From Oscillospiraceae bacterium (GTDB lineage Bacteria > Bacillota > Clostridia > Oscillospirales > Ruminococcaceae), in the NCBI GenBank assembly GCA_029068025.1, contig JAIEDJ010000274.1, forward strand, positions 1-14,949: a DNA stretch of 14,949 bases, given 5' to 3'. The stretch's first letter is position 1, and every line of letters starts with the position of its first letter. Below, piece after piece: positions 1-7,339 of this stretch. The notes beneath the pieces were generated by a model. That model made no database searches. It worked only from the letters and a program-made list of their open reading frames with translations, and was not told the DNA's origin. A program made the position numbers and the translations under genes.

Positions 1-63
1 GAGCGGCGTGCTAAATCCGAGCACAAGCGCCCAAGCCAAGGACAACATTGCGTGGGTGACTGC

Positions 64-323
64 AAATTTCAAAAAGCAATTCCGCTCGGCGCAGCGGAGC
101 GCGCATTATGCTTCGCAAAACGCTAGTGGAACGGAGCCGAGCGGGGCTGGCTAGTGCAGCGCGAAAACAACGCCGCACAGCATCGTAAAGGAGATCAAGT
201 AAAATCATTTGATCAACCTTTGAAGGAAAAATGGTGCAGCGTTGCTTTAGGTGCTGCACGGTTTTGAAATTTTTTGATAAACAGCCCTCGTCAACGTTAT
301 AAAACCAGCCGAGATCAACGTGG
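64..323. repeat. Palindromic element B, copy 1 (empty site)
   Basis: This non-coding repeat is homologous to 10340-10765. An 11-bp outer stem (64-74 with 262-272, core AAATTTCAAAA) encloses two arms. Arm 1 pairs 82-90 with 136-144 (CCGCTCGGC, 9 bp). Arm 2 pairs 154-160 with 253-259 (GTGCAGC/GCTGCAC), continues with 168-178 and 234-244, then a third helix of 187-198 with 209-221. A conserved tail follows at about 285-323. The second copy differs by roughly 10% across arm 2, and four of those differences restore two base pairs. CTAGTG at 151-156 is the uninterrupted site that carries an insertion in the other copy. The rest of 1-571 holds only repeats and a terminator; I see no gene there. Confidence 0.8.
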
Positions 324-377
324 CAAAATAGACAAGATCAACATTTTAGGGGTTTATCTACAAGCTGAAATCTCCTG

Positions 378-406
378 CCCTCTCGGGGAGAGGGGGGAGA
401 GAATAG
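378..406. repeat. G-rich dispersed repeat, copy 1
   Basis: A CCCTCTCGGGGAGAG core followed by GGGGGAGAGAATAG. The same sequence recurs at 14835-14874 with one extra GAGGGGGG-type unit, immediately before the poly-G contig end. Purine-rich and non-coding. Confidence 0.7.
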
Positions 407-438
407 CGGATGACTCCCTGCTGGGGAGATGTCACGGA

Positions 439-465
439 GTGACAGAGGGGGCTGACCGACAGACC
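439..465 (-). repeat. Dispersed repeat E, copy 1 (inverted relative to copy 2)
   Basis: The reverse complement reads GGTCTGTCGGTCAG then CCCCCTCTGTCAC. It matches 9467-9492 on the plus strand with one substitution and one single-base gap. A small hairpin (TGTCAC/GTGACA, 430-435 with 439-444) overlaps its left edge. Confidence 0.7.
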
Positions 466-535
466 TCCGCCCCCAGCCCCCCACTAAATGGAACTGCCCT
501 TTGGGATCCCGAAAAAAGAACTTTTTCTACAGACT

Positions 536-568
536 AAGATCTCCTGCCTATATCGAGCAGGAGATCTT
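536..568 (-). terminator. Hairpin after the NPNTG protein gene
   Basis: A perfect 12-bp inverted repeat (AAGATCTCCTGC at 536-547, its complement at 557-568) with a 9-nt loop starts 4 nt past the stop codon at 572. The T-run is displaced: a T-rich stretch appears only about 20 nt beyond the stem, so termination may be inefficient. Confidence 0.6.
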
Positions 569-571
569 ACA

Positions 572-1345
572 TTAATGTTCTTTGCGCTTTACGGCAAACA
601 CGGCCGCACCGCCGGCAAGTCCCGCAAGCGCGGCAGCGAAAATGTCACTTCCTGTCGCAGACGAACCGGTGTTGGGATTTCCGCCCTCATCCGAACCGCC
701 CGTGGGAGGGGGACCTTTCCTTGGAGACTCGCCGTTAAGCAAACGTACGGCGGTCTCTTTAAACTCATCGTCAACAAAGAATATCTCGTCATTCTTAAAA
801 GGACCGTTTTTCAGATCGACAGTATAAAAAACTCCGTCTGTACCGTTGTCCGCATAAAAAGTATACCCCAGTTCCTTTACATAAACGACCTTGTATTCCG
901 CGTTCGTACAGTCAAACCCCGCCTGTGATAATATAGCCTCAAGCTTTCCGCGGTTGATCAGAATATCTATCAGACACTGCCCGTTATCCGTGGATGTAAA
1001 TTCGATGTTATCCGCCTTTGTCCCGTCATAGGTAAACAGATAGTTCCCGACAGTCCATCCGTTCTTATCAAGTGCCTCTGCGATGTATTGATTCTTGCCG
1101 CCGATCTTTGACTCGGTAAATGTGAACTTGCCGGTATCAACATACTCGCGAAGATCCGCGTTATAGATCTGCATTACGATATTCGTATCTGCGGTGTATC
1201 CCGCCGTTCCCGCAAGTTCGCGCTCAAGTGCCGCCGCAGCGTCCTCGGGTGCCGCGGCATACGCCGAAACGCACAGCACGGGCAGACAAGCTGTTGCTGT
1301 CAGTGCCGCGATAAAATTGTTTTTCATATTTTTGCTGATCTTCAT
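572..1345 (-). CDS. Secreted protein with NPNTG-type C-terminal wall-anchor signal
   Basis: A 257-residue protein of unknown function with surface-protein architecture. Residues 1-30 are a signal peptide: basic start, hydrophobic core, AYA before the likely cleavage site. Residues 40-205 are a soluble domain with alternating strand-like segments that I do not recognise. Residues 206-222 are a Pro/Gly-rich linker. The C-terminus has NPNTG (223-227), a hydrophobic segment (about 234-252) and a basic KRKEH tail, the layout of a sortase substrate with an NPxTG variant motif. The first ATG is favoured because AAAGGAA lies about 10 nt upstream; a second Met at residue 7 would shorten the basic region. 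The gene follows cellobiose phosphorylase but is separated by a terminator region, so it is probably a separate unit. Sortase processing is inferred from the motif only. Confidence 0.85.
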   Translation of the reverse strand: MKISKNMKNNFIAALTATACLPVLCVSAYAAAPEDAAAALERELAGTAGYTADTNIVMQIYNADLREYVDTGKFTFTESKIGGKNQYIAEALDKNGWTVGNYLFTYDGTKADNIEFTSTDNGQCLIDILINRGKLEAILSQAGFDCTNAEYKVVYVKELGYTFYADNGTDGVFYTVDLKNGPFKNDEIFFVDDEFKETAVRLLNGESPRKGPPPTGGSDEGGNPNTGSSATGSDIFAAALAGLAGGAAVFAVKRKEH

Positions 1346-1466
1346 GATGATATGTTCCTTTCAATGTATAATTTTTTTTCGGGAACCCAAACGGTGAAAA
1401 CTTGCCTTCCGATAATATAGACGAAATCCATAAGAAAATCTTACAAGTTTTTCAAAATATTATCAA

Positions 1467-1549
1467 GAGCCTGTTTAGTATCATCCAAATATTAAACAGG
1501 CTCCGAAAAACGCCACGCATACGGAAAAGCGCCGATACGGAGCGTTTTT
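1467..1549 (-). terminator. Terminator region after cellobiose phosphorylase
   Basis: Two successive hairpins. The first past the stop codon is AAAAACGC/GCGTTTTT (1542-1549 with 1506-1513), so on the minus strand an 8-bp stem ends in five Ts. The second is an 11-bp perfect stem, GAGCCTGTTTA (1467-1477) with 1493-1503 and a 15-nt loop, followed on the minus strand by a moderately T-rich stretch. The A/T symmetry of the first would also stop transcription from the other direction. Confidence 0.65.
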
Positions 1550-1558
1550 ATTATGCCC

Positions 1559-4081
1559 TTAGCCCAGCACGACCTCAACGCTGTGCTCACCGCCGTCAAA
1601 CGCGGGGATAACGTTTCCGTCGACGGGCTTGCCGTCTACCGTCATAGACTTAACGCCCGCGCAGACATGGTTCGGGTTGGTCACACTGATATTGTAGGTC
1701 GCCCCCCTGAACTGTCTCGAGATCTTGAAGCCGTCCCACTCGTGCGGAATGGACGGATCGATCTTCAAGCCGTCATACTGCGGCTTAACGCCGAGGATAT
1801 ACTGCGAGATGGCAACGAAGTTCCACGCCGCCGTACCGGTCAGCCACGAGTTCTTAGCCTCGCCGTGACGCTTGCCGTCCTTACCCGCGATCATCTGCGC
1901 GTAAACATACGGCTCGGTGCGGTGCAGGTCGCTCTTTTCCTCGCGGAACGCCGGAGCAATCTTTGAATAGTACTCGAACGCCTTGTCGCCATGTCCAACA
2001 GCCGCCTCCGCGCAGATTATCCACGCGTTGTTGTGGCAGAACACGCCGGCGTTCTCCTTATAGCCGCCCGGATAAGTCGAGATCTCGCCGTACTGCATAA
2101 GGTACTTTGTGAACGCCGGATTGTTCAGCACAAGACCGTGCTCCGAGTTCAGATACTTGTCAACGCTCTCCAGCGTCTTGAGGTCATAGCCCTTATCCTT
2201 GCCGAGACCCGCAAGAACGCACCAGCCCTGCGGCTCAATGAAGATCTTGCCCTCCTCGCACTCATGAGAGCCGACCTTGCCGCCGTTGTGATCGTAAGCG
2301 CGGAGGAACCATTCGCCGTCATAGCCCTTTTCAACGGTAGCCTTGCGCATTTTCACGATCTCCGCCTCGGCGCGCTCAGCCTCAGCCTCGTCGCCCTTCA
2401 AGCGGCACATAGCCGGATACTCGGGCGCGATAAAGCAGAACATACCCGCGATCATGACCGACTCCGCGTTCTGTGAATAGAACGGCGGGTTCGGGAAGAT
2501 CTCCTTATTATTATAGGTCTGGAAGCTCTCTCCCGGCTTATCCGAGAAGCACGAGAGATTCAGACAGTCGTTCCAGTCCGCACGTCCGGAAAGCGGCAGA
2601 CCGTGCGGGCCGATCTTCCTGCAGACGTGGTTGAACGCCCTCTTGCAGTGATCAAGCATGGTATCCGCAAGCTCAGGCTTGTTTTCATAGGGAACCTTCT
2701 CATCGAGAATGGAAACGTCTCCCGTCTCCTTGACGTACTGCGCCACAGCGAGTATCATCCACAGCGGATCATCGTTGAAGTTGGAGCCAAGCTCATGGTT
2801 GCCCATCTTGGTAAGCGGCTGGTACTGGTGATAAGCGCCGCCGTCCTCAAGCATGGTAGCCGCGAGGTCGATAAGACGCTCTCTCGCTCTCTCGGGGATC
2901 TGATGAACGAATCCGAGCAGATCCTGATTGGAATCGCGGAAACCCATGCCGCGTCCGATGCCGCTCTCGAAGTAAGACGCGGAGCGCGACATATTGAACG
3001 TTACCATACACTGATACTGATTCCAGATATTGACCATGCGGTTGACCTTCTCGTCGGGAGAATCGACCGTGTATTGAGTAAGCAGCTTGTCCCAGTAGTT
3101 CTTAAGGCTCTCGAACAGCTTGTCAGCCTTTTCGGGAGTGTTGCAGAGCTCGATCATCTCAAGCGCCTTTTTCTTATTGAGAACGTTCTTAAGCGGCTTC
3201 TTGTTTCCAACGCCATCCGTAGTGTAGCTTGCGATGATACCGTCATAGTTCCCGCTCTCGTCAAACTTTTCGTTCGCGGGCATTTCAACATAACCCAGGC
3301 AGAAAACAAGCTCCTTGGTCTCGCCGGGAGAAAGCTCCAGCTCGATATAATGCGAAGCGATAGGCGACCAGCCCTCCGCAACGGAGTTGTTCGGCTTGCC
3401 CGCGAATACCGCGTCAGGTCGCTCAAAGCCGTTATACAGCCCGAGGAAGCTCTCACGGTCGGTATCAAAGCCGTTGATAGGCTCGCTTACGGTGTAGAAA
3501 GCGTAGTGATCACGACGCTCCTTATACTCGGTCTTGTGGTAGATCGTCGAGCCGAGAATTTCAACCTCGCCCGTGTTGTAGTTTCTCTGGAAGTTGGTGG
3601 TATCGTCATTAGCGTCCCAAAGGCACCATTCAAGGAAGCTGGTGAGCTTAAGCGACTTCTTGTCCGAACTTTCGTTGGTGATCGTTACCTTCTGGATCTC
3701 GCCGTTAAAATCCTGCGGCACAAAAAACTTAACGGAAGCCTTAACTCCGTTCTTCTTGCCCGTGATAACGGTATAACCCAGACCGTGACGGCACTCGTAG
3801 CTGTCAAGCTCTGTCTTTACAGGGCTCCAGCCGGGATTCCAAACGGTATCTCCGTCCTTGATGTAGAAGTATCTTCCGCCCATATCCACGGGAACGTTGT
3901 TGTAGCGGTAGCGCGTGATCCTGCGCAGACGCGCGTCCTTGTAGAAGCTGTAGCCTCCCGCCGTATTGGAGATCAGCGAGAAGAACCCTTGAGTTCCGAG
4001 GTAGTTTATCCACGGATAGGGAGTGCGCGGAGCCGTGATAACGTACTCTCTGGCAGCGTCATCAAAATAACCGAATTTCAT
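1559..4081 (-). CDS. Cellobiose phosphorylase (GH94)
   Basis: An 840-residue cytoplasmic enzyme expected to convert cellobiose plus phosphate to alpha-glucose-1-phosphate and glucose (EC 2.4.1.20). The N-terminal FGYFDDAAREYVI, PWINYLGT and NTAGGYSFYKDARLRR blocks are characteristic of GH94 cellobiose phosphorylases. An N-terminal beta-sandwich is followed by an alpha/alpha barrel holding GFRDSNQD (380-387, donor-site Arg/Asp) and ADWNDCLN (501-508), in which Asp505 is the expected general acid. No signal peptide is present. The length fits cellobiose phosphorylases (about 810-840) rather than cellodextrin phosphorylases (nearer 980). AAAGGATGG precedes the ATG. The gene has its own promoter and a roughly 180-nt structured leader. 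Chitobiose phosphorylase is the main alternative; the close fit of the N-terminal blocks makes it less likely. Confidence 0.95.
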   Translation of the reverse strand: MKFGYFDDAAREYVITAPRTPYPWINYLGTQGFFSLISNTAGGYSFYKDARLRRITRYRYNNVPVDMGGRYFYIKDGDTVWNPGWSPVKTELDSYECRHGLGYTVITGKKNGVKASVKFFVPQDFNGEIQKVTITNESSDKKSLKLTSFLEWCLWDANDDTTNFQRNYNTGEVEILGSTIYHKTEYKERRDHYAFYTVSEPINGFDTDRESFLGLYNGFERPDAVFAGKPNNSVAEGWSPIASHYIELELSPGETKELVFCLGYVEMPANEKFDESGNYDGIIASYTTDGVGNKKPLKNVLNKKKALEMIELCNTPEKADKLFESLKNYWDKLLTQYTVDSPDEKVNRMVNIWNQYQCMVTFNMSRSASYFESGIGRGMGFRDSNQDLLGFVHQIPERARERLIDLAATMLEDGGAYHQYQPLTKMGNHELGSNFNDDPLWMILAVAQYVKETGDVSILDEKVPYENKPELADTMLDHCKRAFNHVCRKIGPHGLPLSGRADWNDCLNLSCFSDKPGESFQTYNNKEIFPNPPFYSQNAESVMIAGMFCFIAPEYPAMCRLKGDEAEAERAEAEIVKMRKATVEKGYDGEWFLRAYDHNGGKVGSHECEEGKIFIEPQGWCVLAGLGKDKGYDLKTLESVDKYLNSEHGLVLNNPAFTKYLMQYGEISTYPGGYKENAGVFCHNNAWIICAEAAVGHGDKAFEYYSKIAPAFREEKSDLHRTEPYVYAQMIAGKDGKRHGEAKNSWLTGTAAWNFVAISQYILGVKPQYDGLKIDPSIPHEWDGFKISRQFRGATYNISVTNPNHVCAGVKSMTVDGKPVDGNVIPAFDGGEHSVEVVLG

Positions 4082-4108
4082 TGGATAACCATCCTTTCTT
4101 ATTTAAAA

Positions 4109-4221
4109 GCGTTCTCCGCTACGTTCACGGCACGTTTCGCTTCGCTTCACGCACCGTTCACTCGTCAGATGTCACAACCGTCGCTGCGCTCCTCTGTGAC
4201 ATCTGACTACGCTCCGAACGC
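4109..4221 (-). repeat. Palindromic element C in the cellobiose phosphorylase leader
   Basis: Outer stem GCGTTC (4109-4114) with 4216-4221. Arm 1 pairs 4127-4135 with 4149-4157; on the minus-strand RNA this is an unbroken 9-bp stem with two G·U pairs, on the plus strand those become C·A mismatches. Arm 2 is a perfect 13-bp inverted repeat (4164-4176 with 4195-4207, GTCAGATGTCACA). It lies between the promoter and the ribosome binding site and touches the 10-mer TATTTAAAAG (4100-4109) also found beside elements A1 and A2. The outer stem is short, so the three-way fold is less certain than the two arms. Confidence 0.65.
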
Positions 4222-4269
4222 GCATCGATTGACTTAACCGCCGTTTATATTGGAGAATTATTCTATTTT

Positions 4270-4298
4270 AGTATACAACAATTACAATAAAAAAACAA
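4270..4298 (-). promoter_or_regulatory. Promoter of the cellobiose phosphorylase gene
   Basis: On the minus strand TTGTTT (4293-4298) and TATACT (4270-4275) are separated by exactly 17 bp. Predicted transcription start is near 4262, giving a leader of about 180 nt. The -35 box lies in the T-tract of the upstream operon's terminator. Confidence 0.65.
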
Positions 4299-4348
4299 GT
4301 GCTGAAAACCGTTACATTGAAAAATCATATGTAACAAATTTTCAGCAC
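4291..4348 (-). terminator. Strong intrinsic terminator of the moxR-VWA operon
   Basis: A 10-bp stem GTGCTGAAAA/TTTTCAGCAC (4299-4308 with 4339-4348) continues through a small internal loop into a 7-bp stem GTTACAT/ATGTAAC (4311-4317 with 4329-4335). On the minus strand it is followed by TTGTTTTTTT. It starts 10 nt past the stop codon of the last operon gene. Confidence 0.9.
4303..4316. promoter_or_regulatory. Possible cre (CcpA) site
   Basis: TGAAAACCGTTACA matches the Gram-positive cre consensus TGWAANCGNTNWCA at every fixed position but one (the central G is C). It lies just upstream of the -35 box of a sugar-catabolic gene, where catabolite control would make sense. It also forms part of the terminator stem, so chance is a real alternative. 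Confidence 0.25.
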
Positions 4349-4357
4349 CAAATATAG

Positions 4358-4804
4358 CTATTTTGACGAATCAAACTCCAAAACAACCTTAAACTTAAAA
4401 TTTTTATCGGGATCTCCGTTTATCCCATAGCAGCTTAAAATCTCGGTCAATAAATCACCAAGTTCCCTCTGCGATGGAAAAACACGCTTCAACCTCGGTG
4501 AAACAAAGTATTTGCACACATTCCACCGTATAACATTGTCGAATCCGAACGACGTATCAGTCAGAATCAGCTCGATCTTTTGTTCTGAACTTATCTCATT
4601 GTAAAAAAGCAGAAACGTTTTTTCCCAATAATATTCGGTGTGGTCAGCGACCCCGGCATAAACGAACGCGATCATATTTTCCCTGTCGATCGTCCACTTA
4701 AACGGTACAAAAGGCTGCTTAGCAAACGGGATCGGTGAGCGGATACACGCTTCCTCAAACATCCGCTTATCCTTTTCCGTTAAATACGCGTTTTCAAATG
4801 CCAT
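4358..4804 (-). CDS. Hypothetical protein, last gene of the MoxR-VWA operon
   Basis: A 148-residue soluble protein that I do not recognise. It has no signal peptide or membrane segment, is rich in aromatic residues (for example PFVPFKWTID at 32-41), and shows no catalytic motif. The start lies 20 bp after the stop of the VWA gene, with GAGG upstream of the ATG, and a strong terminator follows the stop, so it is the final gene of the operon. Its base composition is slightly more AT-rich than the VWA gene. Placement suggests a role linked to the MoxR/VWA pair, or a passenger. No function is assigned. Confidence 0.8.
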   Translation of the reverse strand: MAFENAYLTEKDKRMFEEACIRSPIPFAKQPFVPFKWTIDRENMIAFVYAGVADHTEYYWEKTFLLFYNEISSEQKIELILTDTSFGFDNVIRWNVCKYFVSPRLKRVFPSQRELGDLLTEILSCYGINGDPDKNFKFKVVLEFDSSK

Positions 4805-4824
4805 AATGATTTACCTCACAAAAT

Positions 4825-6717
4825 TTACTCAAAATAAAACACCTTTCCCTTTGCCCGAAACGGCAGCCTTTGCCCTTTCGGAATAAGAAACGCGTGATCG
4901 CGGCGGATCATCAGATCGTCCTCGATATAGCCGTCCGTGATAATAAGTATCGGCGCGTTCTTGGGGAAATCCTCCGCGCCTTCGAGCAGGTCTACAGCCG
5001 GTTGAATGACCGTGCCGCCGCGCCCCTTGACCTCCACACGCCCTGCAATGTCCTCGGGAGTTACATACCCGATATCATAAGCGTCAGCGTCGCAGAACAC
5101 TACGCGCACAAGCGGCACGTCCTTGGCGACCGAATAGCTTGCCGCCGCTCCCAAAGCCATTCCGAGCAGCTTAGGCGGCATAGAGCCAGACGTGTCAATA
5201 ATTACACCGTAAGTGCGGCTGTGCTCGGGAATATCGGCGGGAAGCAGGCTCGGGCGCGGAATATCCGGCGTGCTGCTCTGCCGCCTGCTAGGTCTTGCGT
5301 AAGTGCGCCTTTTTTCAAGCGGCGCAAAGTAAACGTCGAACCACTCCGCGAGCTGAACGTCCCACGGGATAGGCGGCACTGACAGCGCCTTTATTTCCTC
5401 GATAAGCCCCGCCGGGATAAAGCCGCGGTCTGTTGAAGTGTGATATTCCAAGCCGCTCCGCAAAGCGTTTTTGCAGAATTCGTCAAGTGTTGTCGGCTCG
5501 TCAAGCCGCGCGGTGTAGCCCTCGTCGATTATGTCGCCCTTGCCGTAGCCGCGAAAAGTTCCGAGCTTTGAATTCTGCCGCAGATTTTTTATAAGAGTAT
5601 CGTAAATTTCCTCTGCTGACTGTCCTTTGAGCGTCTCGTCATAGAGCAGCCCGTGCGACGGCATGACCCCGATGTGCATTTCATGAAGCCAACCGTTTAT
5701 CACGAAATCACACGCGACGTTCCACAGATAGTGATCCCGCCCCTCGCGCCGCGCGTGGTGCTGCAAGCCCGCGTGCAGATACTCATGCGCCAGCACGAAT
5801 TTCCATTCCTCAAGATTAAGTCCGGCGGCGCGGTTTACATAAATTTCGCCGTCCACAACATTAACGGCGGCTATCTCAACATCGTTGATACGCAGACCGT
5901 CAGGCTCGCGCGTGTCGATGACCTTGAACCCCGCCGCGATACCGCCAAGCAGCGGATAATGGTTCACGAACCACTGCGCTGCCTGTCTCGGCAAGGTCAG
6001 CGGCTTCGCGGATCCGTCGGCAGCGCCGCCCGCGGTGTTGATCACCGACCGCACCGAGTCCGCGAGCGCGTAAGCGAACTCCGAAACATAGCGGTTGCCC
6101 GTACCTGTCGGGTAAACAAGCGGCTTATCAGGCTCGATCATATCACAGAACCCGTCCCCCGAGACCCCGAACCGATTCCCCGAAGCGTTGACGCCCTCGC
6201 GCACCAGCTTGTCATAGATCCTGACCTCGCCTGCCGCTCCGCCAAAGCGTTCAAGCAAGGAAACATCGACTACAGGCGCTCCGAATTTGATATCCTCCAG
6301 AAATTTGCAGATATAAATGTCACAAGCCATATTCCACAGCGAAAAATCGCACGAAACGATCCACTTTTTTTCGTCTGTTTGCTTATCCTGCTTATCGCGC
6401 CGCCCGCGGGAATTATCAAAGCCGTCCTCGCCGAAAAATCCCGGCATACGCTCCGCGTCAAAGTGCCCGAACGCGAGGTGAAGCATACAGTGTGCGATAA
6501 CATACGCCCATTCAAAAGGCGACAGATCAACGTCCTTGTTGACGCTTATCCCGTAAGGAGATACCCGTGCCGCGGATTTACCAAGCGCTGCCTTGCCGAC
6601 GATCCTCGGCGTATTTCTCAGCTTTCCGAAAAGCGTATGCCGCCGAATCAGTTCCAACCCGTCAAGCAGCTGCTGTTCGTTTTTCGAGATCTTATCTTCA
6701 GCTTTTTTCTTTGCCAT
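4825..6717 (-). CDS. VWA-domain protein with two metallopeptidase-like modules (DUF2201 type)
   Basis: A 630-residue cytoplasmic protein, probable partner of the MoxR ATPase. Module 1 (about 58-140) has HCMLH at 76-80 then WNMACD at 128-133. Module 2 (about 290-345) has HEYLH at 311-315 then WNVACD at 332-337. Both are preceded by a strand reading VNK/VNR and then (F/E)EW, so they look like tandem duplicates; only module 2 keeps the zinc-peptidase Glu (E312). The C-terminal VWA-like domain (about 503-630) has DTSGSM (508-513), GGT (567-569) and ITDGY (593-597), the expected metal-site residues. The start at 6717 is chosen over an upstream ATG at 6798 because GGAG lies 8 nt before it and the upstream choice would overlap the acetyltransferase gene. 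The neighbouring gene ends 14 nt upstream. Substrate unknown. Confidence 0.88.
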   Translation of the reverse strand: MAKKKAEDKISKNEQQLLDGLELIRRHTLFGKLRNTPRIVGKAALGKSAARVSPYGISVNKDVDLSPFEWAYVIAHCMLHLAFGHFDAERMPGFFGEDGFDNSRGRRDKQDKQTDEKKWIVSCDFSLWNMACDIYICKFLEDIKFGAPVVDVSLLERFGGAAGEVRIYDKLVREGVNASGNRFGVSGDGFCDMIEPDKPLVYPTGTGNRYVSEFAYALADSVRSVINTAGGAADGSAKPLTLPRQAAQWFVNHYPLLGGIAAGFKVIDTREPDGLRINDVEIAAVNVVDGEIYVNRAAGLNLEEWKFVLAHEYLHAGLQHHARREGRDHYLWNVACDFVINGWLHEMHIGVMPSHGLLYDETLKGQSAEEIYDTLIKNLRQNSKLGTFRGYGKGDIIDEGYTARLDEPTTLDEFCKNALRSGLEYHTSTDRGFIPAGLIEEIKALSVPPIPWDVQLAEWFDVYFAPLEKRRTYARPSRRQSSTPDIPRPSLLPADIPEHSRTYGVIIDTSGSMPPKLLGMALGAAASYSVAKDVPLVRVVFCDADAYDIGYVTPEDIAGRVEVKGRGGTVIQPAVDLLEGAEDFPKNAPILIITDGYIEDDLMIRRDHAFLIPKGQRLPFRAKGKVFYFE

Positions 6718-6731
6718 ATTCAATCTCCATT

Positions 6732-7328
6732 TTAGGATCCGCCGGAATCCGCGGAGGTCAGCTTCTGAGAACTTGTTCTGAACTCCATCAGGTAACAATC
6801 GACCTTTTTTCCTTCAAACAATTCATGCCCGGGCAGCTCGTCAATTATTTTAAATCCCGCCTTCTCATAAGCGCGGACCGCTCTTGCGTTGCTTTTTTGC
6901 GGATCCAGTATCACAGCATCCGCGTTTTCCTCGGTTTTCAAATATTCAAGAACGCTCCGCATATACCTTGTACCGATCCCCCTGTTCCAATATCCCGGTT
7001 CTCCGATGAATTGATCCGCCGCAAACACGATCTCCCCGGTCTGCGGATACCGATATTCCTCATACAATTCGCCATAGAGCTTGTATATCTGTCCGTAACC
7101 GACCGCGCCGCCCCCGTACTCAAAAATGACCCTGTAATATACGGTATCCCACACCTCAGAATAATGCTCCCTTAGCGTTTCGGGAGTGTAATGAATGTCT
7201 CTTCCGCCGTAAAATTCAAGCACTCTCGCGTCGGTCAGCCACTTTAACATGAGCGGAAGATCTTCATCTGTCATGCTCCTGATCCGGATATCTCCGTTTG
7301 TTATGTCTATGTGCTTTCCGTTGTACAT
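6732..7328 (-). CDS. aac(6'): GNAT acetyltransferase, AAC(6')-Ie-like
   Basis: A 198-residue GNAT-fold protein. The fold would transfer acetyl from acetyl-CoA, in this family to the 6'-amino group of aminoglycosides. Blocks LMLKWLTDARVLEFYGGRD (26-44), VGYGQIYK (76-83), DQFIGEPGYWNRGIGTRY (105-122, with the acetyl-CoA loop) and AVRAYEKAGF (150-159) closely resemble, from memory, the AAC(6')-Ie half of the bifunctional AAC(6')-APH(2'') enzyme. Here no phosphotransferase domain follows; the protein ends after a short Ser-rich tail. The ATG at 7328 is preceded by GAGAGG; the longer in-frame ORF to 7922 overlaps MoxR and lacks support. It sits 11 bp after MoxR and 14 bp before the VWA gene, so it is co-transcribed. 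Resistance itself is inferred; a different amine substrate is possible. Confidence 0.85.
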   Translation of the reverse strand: MYNGKHIDITNGDIRIRSMTDEDLPLMLKWLTDARVLEFYGGRDIHYTPETLREHYSEVWDTVYYRVIFEYGGGAVGYGQIYKLYGELYEEYRYPQTGEIVFAADQFIGEPGYWNRGIGTRYMRSVLEYLKTEENADAVILDPQKSNARAVRAYEKAGFKIIDELPGHELFEGKKVDCYLMEFRTSSQKLTSADSGGS

Positions 7329-7339
7329 ACAGCCGCCTC

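Noticed and set aside
11..259. Similar small minus-strand ORFs in the two B elements (11-259 and 10566-10760)
   Set aside because: They share a peptide of about 34 residues, but about eleven nucleotide differences give about eight amino-acid changes, so there is no sign of coding constraint; the substitutions fit base-pairing instead.
2603..4237. A 544-codon plus-strand ORF opposite cellobiose phosphorylase
   Set aside because: It lies antisense to a clear GH94 gene, has no ribosome binding site or recognisable domain, and is explained by codon bias of the real gene.
5653..6735. A 360-codon plus-strand ORF opposite the VWA gene
   Set aside because: Antisense shadow; its translation shows no domain and the minus-strand gene has clear motifs.
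6718..6798. Upstream start of the VWA gene at 6798
   Set aside because: It would overlap the acetyltransferase by 67 bp, and the internal ATG at 6717 has GGAG at the right distance.
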